A stretch of DNA of 64,000 nt from Ryuthela nishihirai (GCA_038380435.1 JAWZYU010000013.1:68404446-68468445), one strand, 5' to 3'; positions 34,141-45,293 are shown, counted from the first letter of the stretch. The notes: generated from the letters alone by a model not told the origin. Translations and numbers: made by a program.

Positions 34141-34929
34141 AAAATGAAAAAAGTTCGCTACTCTACACGAAATCGAGTAACTATCATATATTCTGCTCGT
34201 AGAGTCAATTTTCAGTGTAGGTTACGGTGATAGCATGTCAGTGGTCACTGAGTGTATAACATATATACCTTTCAAGTTGAAAAGCTCTGATGCAAAAAGT
34301 AAATGAAGCAGTTATCGAGAAAAAGAAATTTAGTAGTTCTTGGTCAAATTGGATAAGCCTAAAGTTGTCATAAAATATAAACCAATAAAGGTAAAACAGA
34401 TATATTTAAAACAATACTTTCCGTCACTCAAGGGATGAATTAAGGAGCAGGCAGTCTGTTTAATTACCTAGTTTGGGATTTATTCGTTTTACATATACTA
34501 ATAAGTATCCTAATAATTATTTTATCTTGCATAATAATAATAATTACCTTTATAGAAATTAAAATAAATATCTTTAATATAGTGCTGATCTTTTACGAAA
34601 AAAAATCAGAAAGGAAAATGAATTTAACCTCATTTGGGGAACTTGAATTTCTTTTCAGTCATATCTTGAACTCATAAAAATATCTATCGCATTTATCTAG
34701 TGGTGAATTTATTTTAGCATTATCCAATCCTAAATTTGTGAAATCTATGCAAATTTATTTCACCCTCTTTTAATATATTTGACGCTTCAGCTACAATTCA
34801 CTTTTTTTTTTCGCTACTGCATTCAAATTCTCAACACAAATACAAATCCTTGTTTACTTAAAAACCGAAATTTAAATTGTACTAACAGCCAGAATTAAAA
34901 TCCTTGTTTGCATCTTCACGTTTCCTTAG
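34141..34929. other. No gene recognised
   Basis: AT-rich spacer between two family B SINEs in the same orientation; no gene or shared repeat seen. Confidence 0.4.
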
Positions 34930-35255
34930 AATCTTTGGGCTCAGTCGGTAGTGCGCCACGCTCGTAATGTGCAGCTATGTGGCACCTGTGCCCGAGTTGA
35001 GATTAATATCCCCTAAACCCTCACTCTGCCCTCGGTCAGAATGGGATCACATATGGGTCACTTCGGATGGGACGCTAAGCAGTGGTCTCATGCACAGCAG
35101 AGTCATAACCTGTGCATTTTAAGAACACACTGGATGGCCTTGTCGGGAGACTACCATCTGTCTCCCAACAACTCTTCAGTGGGTCCCCTGCCCACAATTT
35201 TCTCTGAGTTCTTGGGAACCTTGTAACTTGACCATTTTACTCGTTGCTAAAAATC
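34930..35255 (+). mobile_element. SINE family B copy, internally deleted
   Basis: Plus-strand copy with head 'tgggctcagtcggtagtgcg' at 34937-34956 and body down to 'ccattttactcgttgctaaa'. Compared with 33757 it lacks about 60 bp in the middle ('gatgggcttggaaaggccgc' region is gone; 'cacttcggatgggacgctaa' follows directly). The 61-codon frame 35041-35226 is a shadow. Confidence 0.9.
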
Positions 35256-35720
35256 CAACATAGTTTATTGTTCTCCTGTTTAACAGGACCAAAACATCTC
35301 AATTTACTTTCTGTTATATACCGTTGATCGTTACTGCTAGATATGAGTTTATACTCGGGTTTTGTAAGTTTCAGTCATAATTTAAAATTCTAATTATTCG
35401 AAAAAAATTATAAAAGAAAATAAATAATTTCTGTTAGTTATAATTTCAGCCCTTTAATCAGTCTTTAGTAATTAAAAATTAGTTTTTCAATCTTTCATTA
35501 TTTTGTTTAGATATATTTCTCCTTTTATTGCTGAATCATTTTAGTTATCAAGTAATCCTTCTCAAATATTTTAAATTTCTATGAATTATTTCTATATTTT
35601 TCGTTCCGAATAACACTTAGATTTTACTTTTATCTTGAAACGATTATAATTTTTTAAAGTTTATAACAGTCCATAATACAAAGAATAAAAATTGTTCAAT
35701 TACATGTATTTTTGTATATA
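35256..35720. other. No gene recognised
   Basis: Very AT-rich spacer leading into the transposon that begins at 35723. Confidence 0.4.
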
Positions 35721-35722
35721 TA

Positions 35723-35838
35723 CAGGGTGTTTCAAAACTGTCTGCCCAAATTTCAATGAGAGATAGGGAACACCAAGACAACCCTTTTTCGTCTATGAAT
35801 GTATGTCTGCTGACGTAACCCATCGGTGCTAGAGGGCG
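35723..35838 (+). repeat. Left terminal inverted repeat
   Basis: Pairs with 37567-37681. Best-kept inner part contains TTTTTCGTCTATGAATGTATG (35786 onward) and ends AGAGGGCG. Much longer than the 25-30 bp of classical mariner ends. Confidence 0.92.
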
Positions 35839-35950
35839 TTGTTTGGGAGCACTGCAATTGGCTAGAGGGCGAAATGAGAATGGAGAACGGACTTGTATTT
35901 GCCGTCGGTATTCGTAAATCAGACACATAACGTGGAACACGGAGTGTTTC

Positions 35951-37504
35951 ATGACTGCTGAGATGGCTGGCATGCATCTGGCGTATGGGACCGCCAATGG
36001 AAATGGAAGAGCTGCTGTGAGGTTGTACCGACAGCGCTTCCCAAACAGGCGTGTGTCAAACCACCAAACATTTTCGCGTTTGCACCGGCAACTGCGAGAA
36101 ACTGGAACATTCCATTCAAACATGCATGACACTGGTCGGGAGAGAACCATGTGTAATCCTGACATGGAAGAAGAGATACTACAGCGGATTGAGGACAATC
36201 TAGACACAAGCACGAGAGTTATTGTACGTCGCCTCGGTGTGAACCACTCCCTCGTGTGGAGAGTGTTGCACGAGAAGTAGTTAAATCCGTTTCATCGTCA
36301 GAGAGTACAGACATTGCAACCTCAGGATTACCCTCTTCGTGTGGAATTCGTGCGCTGGTTTCTGCAGCAGACCACAGTGCAGCCTGATTTTCCGGCTCAT
36401 GTGCTCTTCTCAGATGAGGCCTTTTGAACACGTTAGGGTGTGTTTAATGTGTACAATTCTCACGTTTGGGCGCACGAAAATCCACATGCCACAATGGCGC
36501 ATGATCATCAACAATGGTTCGCCGTCAATGTTTGGGCGGGATCGTCAATGACATTTTGATAGGGCCATGCCTGCTTCCTCCCCGACTCAAGGGGCAGATT
36601 TATCGGGTATTTCTTGAAGAAACGTTGCGGGACTACTGGAAGATATTCCCGTGGCTATTCGCAGACGAATGTGGTTTCAACACGACCGGTTGCCAGCACA
36701 CTTCAATGGACTCTTATGTTGCCAGATTTATGGCAACCACGGCAATCCCTGGTTCCGCCTTTCGACACTACCAAGTTAACGGAAAGCCGTGACTATCTAT
36801 AGTCGGGGGCAAGGTATACACCATACAGATGCATCTCATCCCCGACCTACTATGGCAAGCAGTCCTATAGAAGGAAAGCTCGACTATGGGAGAAACCTAA
36901 GATTTACTCTGTTCCCCGGTCTTAATGGGATACAGACTTCGAAAGGGCCCTTGTCTACTAGGGCACAACTCCGTTCTGCAGGGCCCTTGAACTGCTCCAC
37001 AGAGCGCCTGATTTTGAGGTCTTGGCACCGTCCAACCAGGCCACTAAACTGGTCAGCGATACCTTTGACTTCGGTTGGTCTTAGCTCTGTCCAACCGGGA
37101 CCCAATCTGGTCAGCAGAGTCTTTGACCGGTTGCTGGGCCACAAGCCCCCCCCCCACGACAAGGTAATCCCCTATCGGGGGGGGGAGCACACTTCAGTAA
37201 TGATGTGCGGGATTATCTGAACGCCACTTTTAGGGGATGATGAATATGCTGGGGTGGATCCGTCGCCTAGTCACCAAGATCGCCCGATTTAACATGTATC
37301 GATTTCTTCCTCTGGGGACACATGAAGAACCTCGTGTACGAGACTCCCATTGACTCAGATGAAGACCTCGTCGCAAGAATTGCTGTCGTCACTGCAACAG
37401 TTCGCGAAATTCTGGGAATCTTTCAACATGTACGGCAATCAATGCTTCGATGCTTTCATGCATACAATGCTGTTACTGGTCGAAACTTTGAGCACCTTTT
37501 TTAA
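35951..37504 (+). pseudogene. DUF4817-type DDE transposase, interrupted
   Basis: In intact relatives this enzyme binds the element ends and cuts and rejoins DNA with a DDE/D catalytic triad. The first frame (35951-36280, 109 codons from ATG) holds the helix-turn-helix region: AVRLYRQRFPNRRVSNHQTF, LHRQLRETGTFHS, and VNHSLVWRVLHEK, then a stop. Beyond it, in shifting frames, are VEFVRWFLQQ, FSDEAF (first Asp, near 36410), NSHVWAHENPH, VNVWAGS, LLPPRLKGQIYRVFLEE, WFQHDRLPAH (second Asp near 36685; family usually reads QHDGAPAH), then the insertion, then RSPDLT (third Asp near 37285), DFFLWGHMKNLVYETPIDS and a C-terminus ending HLF. All three acidic residues remain visible. It is inactivated by one early stop, further stops near 36425 and 36560, frameshifts and the insertion. 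Confidence 0.9.
36706..37185. mobile_element. GC-rich 480-bp insertion in the transposase
   Basis: The transposase reads up to LPAHF at 36695-36705, and the same AGCACACTTCA recurs at 37186-37196 where SNDVRDYLNATF-like coding resumes. The 480 bp between are therefore an insertion with an 11-bp target duplication. It is far more GC-rich than its surroundings, ends in a run of 9 G, contains a run of 13 C near 37146, and has an imperfect internal repeat built on GTCCAACC..GGTCAGC..ACCTTTGAC (about 37030-37130). No terminal inverted repeats, no poly-A and no family I recognise. The open frames here (143 codons plus, 92 minus) show no domain. Duplication length fits a Mutator-like element or a retroposed fragment. 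Confidence 0.85.
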
Positions 37505-37566
37505 ATAAACATTGTTCACGTTTGTTTCCATTCAGTTATGTACCAGCAAACCGATATTTCTGTCAG

Positions 37567-37681
37567 CGCCCTCTAACACCAAAGGGTTACGTCAGCGGAC
37601 ATACATTCATAGACGAAAAAGGTTTGTCTTGAAGTTCCCTGTCTCCGATTGAAATTGTACAGAGAATTTTGAAATATCCTG
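37567..37681 (-). repeat. Right terminal inverted repeat
   Basis: Inverse of the left repeat, from CGCCCTCT at 37567 to CCTG at 37681. Contains CATACATTCATAGACGAAAA, the inverse of the left-arm core. The transposase stop (37504) lies about 60 bp upstream. Confidence 0.92.
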
Positions 37682-37683
37682 TA

Positions 37684-38830
37684 TATTTAACAATACGTCC
37701 AAGAAATGTTTTCTTTTTTTCGGCATTGGGCGCTCAGGGTCAGTAATTATCGAAAAAGCTCGTGCCAGGGCTCAATAATTTCGACATCGAAAATTTGATC
37801 CCAAACTCATCTCTGGTTACTACTTTAGACATCTTGAAAATTATTTATTTTTAGGCAGCCCTTTTTTAGCAGCTTTCTTGATTTCTTTGCCTACATTCGT
37901 GTGTCAACCAGACGCCAACCCTCCTCCTTTCTCATCCGGGCTTGGGACCGGCAATGGCGGAGTTAAATTCTAGTTTTCCATTTATTAAATATTTATTAAT
38001 CTTAGTTTAATGAAACAAAATAACGTGATTAATTCTTTAAGATTAGAGAAGAATATAATTTCTACGAATAGACCAGTGGTTCCCGGAGACCTAGAGGACC
38101 ACTAACTATTTTATGTATTTTATATGGTATTAACGGAAAGAGAAATTTAAAGCTATTGAAAAACGGCGTTAAGTTTAATTTTTTTGCCTGGAATTCGGTA
38201 ATGTCGGTATGGCAACACTGACTATCTCATGCTGATCACAAGATGAAATCGGCTGCTGATGACATAAAATTTCTAGAGCATCATATTTGTTCATTCAAAT
38301 ATTTATATTGAAATTACAAAATTGTCAATAAATGAAGAACCAGAGATAAAATAAATTCTTGGGACTTATAGTGACTTGCCGGTTGCGAGGGTCTGTACAT
38401 ATGTATTTAGTTGGAATGTATCAGGCTGCTGAGGAGTTAGATATCATACGGCGTTTGTAAAAGAAATAAAATTTCCTAGAGTTTTGTAGCTAAAAAGGCT
38501 GATGTTCCACGGCATTAGACTAAAATCTTATTAAAATCACTGTAGTTAACTAAAATAAAACATTTCCATATTAAAGTCACAGATAATGTTAAGTGAAACA
38601 AAAAGCAACAATTTGAAATTTAATAATGCAAGTTTTGAATTCAGAATACTTAAAATCAATCAAAATTAAAAACCGTAACTTTGAATTGAAACAAGAAATG
38701 CTATAAAAAAAGATCTAATTTCACCCTGTGCAATTCACTAAAAATTAAATAAATTAAATCATGTATTTATAATTTTTTTTTAAATCCATTCAAATTGTAT
38801 TTTTCTACTGTAAATACATTTGGTATTTCA
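37684..38830. other. No gene recognised
   Basis: AT-rich sequence. 'ccagtggttcccggagacc' at 38073 resembles a lone hAT-type left terminus, but no matching right end was found. Confidence 0.35.
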
Positions 38831-39145
38831 CCGTCGGAAAATGATCTGCAGCATACGATGACTAAGCTTCTGTTTCCTCAGGAGGTCATCGAACTCAGAA
38901 CCGTCTGAGTCCCCGAGTCGAAGTTTATCTTCTGCATCACTCGAAAAAATTTTCGGCTCCGACTTCCTTCGCCATTCTATCATAAATAACTTCTTTCAGA
39001 TCCTGTTCTTTTTCGGTTTCTCTTTGAGCGCCTCCTCATAAACCATTTTTTCTTTTTCTCCCTGACTTTGTTCAACAGCAATTTCTTCTGGTGATAAAAA
39101 TAAGGGATTATTTGAACAACATTCGGGTTTTCTTCTCAAGTAGAC
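38831..39145 (-). pseudogene. Coding-like acidic/charged stretch, family unknown
   Basis: On the minus strand, two adjacent frames give sensible charged peptide: LSPEEIAVEQSQGEKEKMVY (about 39105-39045) followed by a stop after KPKKNRI, then in another frame SEPKIFSSDAEDKLRLGDSD and GSEFDDLLRKQKL (about 38965-38870). The alternating acidic and Lys-rich segments are like the linker or tail of many transposases and nuclear proteins. Codons are less AT-rich than in the flanks. It could be an exon relic or the tail of a DNA transposon protein; no catalytic motif is seen. Confidence 0.35.
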
Positions 39146-40126
39146 ATTTAACACATTGTCGGTATTGTCTTGTTTACAAACACTTCATTTTCTGCAAGGG
39201 AATAAGATCCACTCTGAAGAAAATGTTGAAGGCTTTAAGAAGATCTTGATGAAAGATCTTTGGGATCTGGCGGACTCGGGGTTTAAGGCACTGATGCAGA
39301 ATTATATTTATAACAGTATTTTTTGAAGTGTAAAGCAAACTTATGGTCTCTGAAACCGTTTCTCTTCCGTGTGGGAATACCGAACAAAAAATTGTTTCCC
39401 GTCCATTTTTAACCGTAGAAAAGGAAGACCGCTAGATGGCAGCTATGTACACCATGAATGGGTTTTTGTGGCTCAAGAAATAAAGAAAATGCGGTAAATG
39501 GAGACTTGTGGAATCAAATCGAATCTAACCGAAATTGGATTAATATGGTTTAAGATTTTGAAAACATTTCATCATCAGGATACTCAGATCAAAGACAAGA
39601 CTGTTAATTTACACTGAATTTTCAAACTTTTAAAACTTACGCTGCAAAACGCGAAAATGGGATTCAACAGGCATGCACACATGACCTAAAACGCTAAATG
39701 TGACAACTGGTACGAATCGAAGAAATTTAAATCTTTAAAAATATTAAATTTCAATTTAAGATATTTTTTTTCGACGTATTTATTTATATATTAAGGGAAA
39801 CATCATTCTGAATTTAACATCGATCAATTTTTCCTCTAAAATTTATCAACGTTAAATTCAGAGTGATATGCTTTTTAATAAATTAAATTTCAAGCTTTAT
39901 ATTTATAGATTGAAAATGCTCATTTTAGCATATTTTGCAGTTTAAAACTGTTCTAGTGTTTCTAAATTATTTTTTATCCTTTATAGGATATATTGTTATA
40001 ATTACATAGAATGGCCAAATTCCACAGTCTGGTTGACTTCCATAAGAAATGTCTGCTTTTATTGAAAAAATATAAAATGCCACTTTACTAATAGTAAATA
40101 AGTTATTCAAGATATCATTTTAGCAT
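39146..40126. other. No gene recognised
   Basis: AT-rich sequence up to the 14-bp target duplication of the jockey-type element. A pair of inverted words around 39795-39865 ('attctgaatttaac' and 'gttaaattcagagtg') forms a small palindrome. Confidence 0.4.
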
Positions 40127-40140
40127 GATAACAAGATTTT

Positions 40141-41022
40141 GATTGGAGCTGGTCGTGACGCCAGGACTTGGAGCTCTGACCTTGAAGAATGAAGACGTAC
40201 TTTTGTTTCGCTGCTGGATTATTTTAGTAAACTTGATTAGACAGTATTTTACTAAAATTTCCCACTAGCCTCAGACGAGATCGAGTGAAAACCCCGGTGT
40301 AGCCTTTGGCGCGAAGGTTAGTTAGGTCTAGCTAATTCTATACCTTAAACTGATAGGTTTTCAACTAGGGGTTTTCAGATTAAATTTCACAATTCAGTTC
40401 TAATAAAGCTTAGACACCTTTGGATATTCAATACATCCTTCAACTAGTATAAGTACAAGCCAATAGCCGACCTAGAGTTGGCCGTTATTGGTTTGGAAAT
40501 ATACATATAATTTCTACTCTTCATGTAAGCTCAAAATCCTCCGTTGAGGTATTCTAATTTATAAGTTTAGTATTTACTTCCAGTCGTTACTGGAATTTTT
40601 ATTACTAGTTTATCTCTATTCTTACGGTTTTTAGTTTTATTCTTATTAAATTATTATATAATAATAATAATAATATAATAATTATATTCCTTTACATATT
40701 TAATTCGTTAATTTTATTCTCATTCGTTAATTTTATTCTCAGTTTTCTATTTCTACTTGTTTTTGATTGATTTCTGCTTGGTTTCTTTTTGATTGATTTC
40801 TGGTTACAGAAATAATTTTTTTTTTCAAATCCGGATTGAACCTTTTTTTTCCGTTACTAACTGCGCACTTCGATTTTTAAAATTTTGAAATTTTGAAATT
40901 TTGAATAATTCACTTAATATGTATATGATTCTAGTCTGTTTACTTGTTTAGTATCTTATTATCATCGGTTTTTCACTTTTATTATGTTTTTGTATTTAAA
41001 ACTTCACATTGATTGATGCAAT
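40141..41022 (+). promoter_or_regulatory. LINE 5' leader, presumed internal promoter
   Basis: Untranslated leader between the target duplication and the first ATG. Its first 200 bp ('ggacttggagctctgacc', 'gacgagatcgagtgaaaa', 'ccggtgtagcc') resemble the sequence at 61925-62120, which marks another element start. Jockey-type LINEs carry promoters at their 5' ends; that role here is inference. An AATAAT microsatellite lies at 40658-40688. Confidence 0.6.
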
Positions 41023-42566
41023 ATGTCTAGTTCTGATATTATTGATTTCTCTGTCGCGGTCCACTCAGAGAGATGTTCTGGAAATTTTCTTCCGGACCAC
41101 ACAGAGACCTCTGATTTTCAAGTCAATGTTGAAACCAGCTATAACGCGCAAATTTGCGCGTTCTTATCCGACAAAACAAAGTTCTTTTTAAAGTAAATTT
41201 TAACCTGATTGAAGGTTAGCATTTACTTCTATGAAGGACACTTCTGACTTGTTGCCAGAAGTTCGCATGAGCTTTAATGATGCTAGTCTTCAGAAGTTTT
41301 ATCTCGAGAAACGATATAAACGAGCATGTCTGCTCGGAACAATGTGCTAATAACACCATAGATTTGGAGGGTGTCCAAGACAGATCTTCAGATCATGTGC
41401 ACGGAATGGAAATTTATTAAAAATCCGTTGCCCCCGAAGTTTCAAAAAGCCAAGGCAAAGGGCATTAGCAAAAACAAGATGAAGAAAGGGCACAAGGGTT
41501 CCCTTTCTCCTACTGTCGAATCTATATATGCCTCCAAAACGCGTTTTTCCGTTTTGGAGGAAAAATTCCTTGACCCATAGGTCTCGGAAATGAAAATTGG
41601 TGGTGCTCCTTCAAAAGCCAATGCTGGGAAAATTCCACCTATCATTTTGAGGTCACCCCAAAATTGGATTTTTATACACGAGACCTTATTAAGATTGCTG
41701 CAAAGTCATTCACAGCTAAGACTTCTGGAGACACAGTCCTTCTGCAGACGAAGTGCTCAGATGACTACAGGTCCTTCATTAAGTATTTTGAAACATCCAA
41801 GTTACAGTTTCATACCTATAAGCTAAAGGATGAAAAGAATTTACGGGTTGTTCTCAAAAACCTCCAGTCTGACATCAATTCCGAAGACGTTCGCACTGCT
41901 CTCGTGGACCAAGGATTTACCATAATTAAAATATCCGAAATGAAGAGAGGGAAAGACAGAACTCCTATTCCTGTCTTTTTGGCTGAATTGCCAAAAGACG
42001 CTGCTAACAAGAAGATTTATGACATCACTGATCTCTTTCATCTAAAGATCCACGTCGAAAGCTACAGAACCAAAAAGAGCCCTATTCAATGCCACCAGTG
42101 CCAACGATATGGGTACGCCCAGAGTGACTATTACAATTTACCTCGCTGCGTGAAATGTGCAGGTAATCATTTAACTAAGGACTGTCTTAGAAAGAAAGAG
42201 AACAGTCCCCCTAAACGTGCTAACTGCGTGCTTGGACACACCGCTAACAATAAAGGGTGTGTCCATTTCCCAAAGAAGGAAGTGGTGACAAATAATAATG
42301 TCAAACCAACTAATGTCCCTCAGAAGAAAGTTATCAGCTCTACGGTAACTCAAAATCTATCCTACGCAGCTGCTGCATCCAAAAAAGTGAACGTAGAAAA
42401 GCCAACATCTACCACTAAGCCTACTTCTAAGCCAAATAAACCTACCTCTAAGGCGACCAATTTTAATATTCCGAAGATACTATTTACTGTCAAGATGGCC
42501 AAACTTACAACTGGCATGAAAGCTTTTGATACTATACTCTCAACTTTTGTCTCTGATGGCAGATAA
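41023..42566 (+). pseudogene. Jockey ORF1, gag-like zinc-knuckle protein
   Basis: ORF1 proteins bind the element RNA to form the particle that is retrotransposed. Reading starts at ATG 41023 (MSSSDIIDFSV), breaks near 41190, continues as WKFIKNPLPPKFQKAKAKGI (41371-41580) and SKANAGKIPPIILRSPQNW (41590-41660), then shifts to the 300-codon frame at 41664-42566. That frame has a central domain (VLKNLQSDINSEDVRTAL, then VFLAELPKD) typical of the PRE_C2HC-type region, and zinc knuckles CHQCQRYGYAQ, CVKCAGNHLTKDC and a third reading RANCVLGHTANNKGC. Mutations are visible in the knuckles: GH to GY and a lost Cys in the first, and a lost first Cys in the third. The last part is Ser/Thr/Lys/Pro-rich. 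Confidence 0.9.
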
Positions 42567-43618
42567 ATGTACAAGGGATTATCTTCAGATTTATTTCTGG
42601 AATTGCCACGGAATTCTTAGTGATCTGCCTGAGTTCTGTTCATTTTTGACAGATACCCAGGCAGACATTGTCTTACTTGGTGAGACGCATCTGCATATCT
42701 CAGATGTCTTTAAAATGCCTAACTATGAAGTCTATCGTACAGACCGTTTGCATAACAGTGGAGGCGGCACGGCTGTTATGATCAAGCGGTCAATTCACCA
42801 TTATCTTTTACCTACTTTAGACCTCATAACTCTTGAAGCCACAGCCGTGACTATTTTGGATACCAACATAGGAACTGTACACCTAGTTGCTGCATATAAG
42901 CCACCAAATGTACGCTTATGAATAATGATCTGAACTCCATTTTTGACTCTTCCTCAGTGCTTGCAGGTGACCTTAATGCCAAAAATATTGCTTGGCATTC
43001 AAGGGTCTGCAAGAAAAATGGAGGTATTTTACTCCAATATACTACTGACAAGGGATTCATTGTCGACGCTCCCTGTGAGCCGACGTTTTACCCCTTCAAT
43101 ACTGTGCATAGACCTGGCGTCCTTGATCTGGCCATTTTTGCAACTTCTTGCCAAACTATGATCTTAGTGTCGTCAACCAACTCAACTCTGATCATTTGCC
43201 GGTCTGTCTGACTTTACCCCTTTCCACGTCTTTTGTGGATGGCTCGTTTAATCGGACTGACTGGCAATTATATAAGGTTCTTGTAAACAGCAAGATTCTT
43301 GGAACCTGCCAACTTTCTAATGATAGATCCATTAATGATGCCATAAATGACTTTACAACCCTATTGCTAACTTCCAAAACCGAAGCTGGCGTGGATTTTA
43401 CACCAAAGCGAGATTTTTATGACCTGCCATCGCATATCTCTTGCCCCATTAAGGAGAAAAACAAGATAAGAAATGCATGGCAGAGACATGGATTTACATC
43501 TGATAAGAGGCTTTACAACTCTTTAAAACTCAAGGTCAAATTCAGCCTCAAAGCTTTTAGAAGTGAACAATGGAAAAAGAAAGTTCAATCATTGTCTATA
43601 ACCGATAATCCCATTTAA
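42556..43618 (+). pseudogene. Jockey ORF2 endonuclease
   Basis: ORF2 starts at ATG 42556, overlapping the ORF1 stop by 11 bp (ATGGCAGATAA), a compact arrangement suited to reinitiation. The frame reads IYFWNCHGILSDLPE (Asn of the opening motif), DIVLLGETHL (metal-binding Glu), GGGTAVMIKR, VAAYKPP, stops at 42921, and continues in other frames with LAGDLNAKNIAWHS, DLAIFA and LNSDHLPVCLTL (closing Asp-His). The frame 43148-43618 then holds the linker. Every catalytic block is recognisable, with two frame changes near 42915 and 43150. Confidence 0.9.
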
Positions 43619-45293
43619 AAGATGACCAAAGCTTTAAAGAAATCATTTATCAGTTCCCACCTATACATGGAAAAACTGGTTTAAATTTCAGTGATGAAGA
43701 TAAATCCGAGGCTTTTGCGGATGACCTCGAATTGCAATTCCGTGAGAACTTTGATCACTCTGACCACCATACCTGTGGATTGGTGAGGGAATCTCTTCCC
43801 CATTTCGATCAGGTGGATCTGTTCAGGGTGAATTTTGATCAGGTGGATCTGTTCAGGATCTGATCAGGTGAATTTCTGTTCAGGGTGTTCAGGCGACCAT
43901 TTCGATCAGGTGGATCTGTTCAGGGTTTGAGAATCAGCTGAATTTCACCGCTGGAAATTCAGCTGACACGCAAACGCCTAAAATTGAATAAAGCCTCGGA
44001 TCAAGACAAAATATCGAACGTGTTGCTCAAGCACTTTCCAAAGAAAGCCATTGTGCATCTCTGTTCGATATTTAATTATTTACTTCGAAATCTTATATAT
44101 CCTGATGTCTGGAAAAATGCTATCGTCAAGCTTTTATATAAACCAGGAAATGACTCCACTATTCCATTCAGCTACCGTCCTATCAACTTGCTGTCTACAA
44201 TTAGTAAGCTTTTTGAAAAGATTTTGCTCAATCGTATTGACGACTTTCTTGGCTGCCACCATATTCTGCCTGAGATCCAGTTTGGTTTCAGGCGGAATCG
44301 ATCTACCGAACACCATATCCTTAGGGTGGTGGAGAAAGTCGCCGAATCCCTTAACACAAAGGAGTCTGTTGCAGCTGTCTTCCTGAACGTGGCCAAAGCC
44401 TTTGACCGCATCTGGTTGGACGGCGTTTTACACAAGTTCATACAAGCCGAAGTTCCATCTGGACTTATCTATTTGATCGAATCATATCTCTCCAATATGA
44501 CATTTCAAGTCCAAATTAAATCTGTTATGTCTACAAGAAGAGTCATCTCTTCTTGTACATATGCTACAGGGCTTCCTTTTCGGTCCTACACTCTTCTCTT
44601 TATACTTATACGATTTACCTTCATTTGATCGCATTCATCTTGCACTTTATGCAGATGACCGTGCCTTACTATCTCCCTCCCTCGGTCCTGCTGTCACTGT
44701 GAAGAAGCTGTAGCATAGCTTGACCGAACTGGGTACATGGTACGAAAAATGGAACATAAAGATTAACTCTGACAAGAGTTCTGCTATCTTTTTTACTCGA
44801 AAGTCAAATATCTTTGGGTTGTTATACATAAGAGGTTAAAGTGGGACTATCACATAAATAATATAATCTCCAAAGTCAATTTATTTAGGGGCCAGCTAGG
44901 CCCACTCCTTAGGGGAAATTCCACTTTAATGATTGATCATAAGCTTTTACTCTATGATATGATCATCAGACCGGTGATTCTCTATGCTTCACCCATATGG
45001 TCGAATACTATACCCACCAATATTCTTAAGATTCTGGTCTTACAGAACAAGATTTTGAGAACTGCGGTTGATGCCCCCTGTTTGTCACTAACAGACAACT
45101 CCATGAAAACTTGGGCATCGACCACATATATATATATACACATATAAAACGCACCTCAAAAAGTTTTTTTGAGGCTATAAGCAATAATCCCAATGAGATT
45201 ATTTCTTCTCTGATTCTTTACGATCATACTGTTTTGAACAAGTACAAGAGGACTAAAACGGTAGCGTTCTCTGAGGAAACCTACCTGTTTTAG
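43619..45293 (+). pseudogene. Jockey ORF2 reverse transcriptase and tail
   Basis: The 214-codon frame at 43984-44628 carries KASDQDKISNVLLKHFPKKA, SYRPINLLSTISKLFEKI, EIQFGFRRNRSTEHHIL and FLNVAKAFDRIW, where the catalytic position of LDVxKAFD reads Asn instead of Asp. After a frameshift near 44570 the YADD active site appears at 44648-44659. The C-terminal tail reads VILYASPIWSNTIPTNILKI and SNNPNEIISSLILYDHTV, ending at 45293. The D-to-N change alone should abolish polymerase activity. The linker at 43800-43940 is expanded by local repeats. Confidence 0.9.
43806..43935 (+). repeat. Local repeat expansion in LINE ORF2
   Basis: GATCAGGTGGATCTGTTCAG occurs at 43808, 43840 and 43900, with partial copies ('gatcaggtgaatttctgttc') between. 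The unit derives from the ORF2 linker upstream of the reverse transcriptase and breaks its frame. The sister fragment at 61363 does not extend this far, so it cannot show the ancestral state. Confidence 0.85.

Larger units (their letters stand above)
35723..37681 (+). mobile_element. IS630/Tc1/mariner-type transposon with long TIRs
   Basis: A complete element bounded by CAGGGTGTTTCAAAA and its imperfect inverse 'attttgaaatatcctg', with TA on each side (35721-35722 and 37682-37683). The inverted repeats are about 115 bp. Length is 1,959 bp, of which 491 bp is a later insertion with its target duplication, so the original was about 1.47 kb. One transposase reading frame, now broken, runs from 35951 to 37504. 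Inverted repeats are about 85% alike by eye, so the copy is not recent. Confidence 0.93.

Noticed and set aside
35644..36213. 189-codon minus-strand frame
   Set aside because: It is antisense to the transposase and left terminal repeat; plus-strand reading matches a known transposase.
36789..37220. 143-codon plus and 92-codon minus frames in the GC-rich insertion
   Set aside because: High GC lowers stop frequency; the frames run across the insertion boundary and have no recognisable motif.
38073..38110. hAT-like left end CCAGTGGTTCCCGGAG
   Set aside because: No inverted partner or 8-bp duplication could be found nearby, so a whole element is not claimed.
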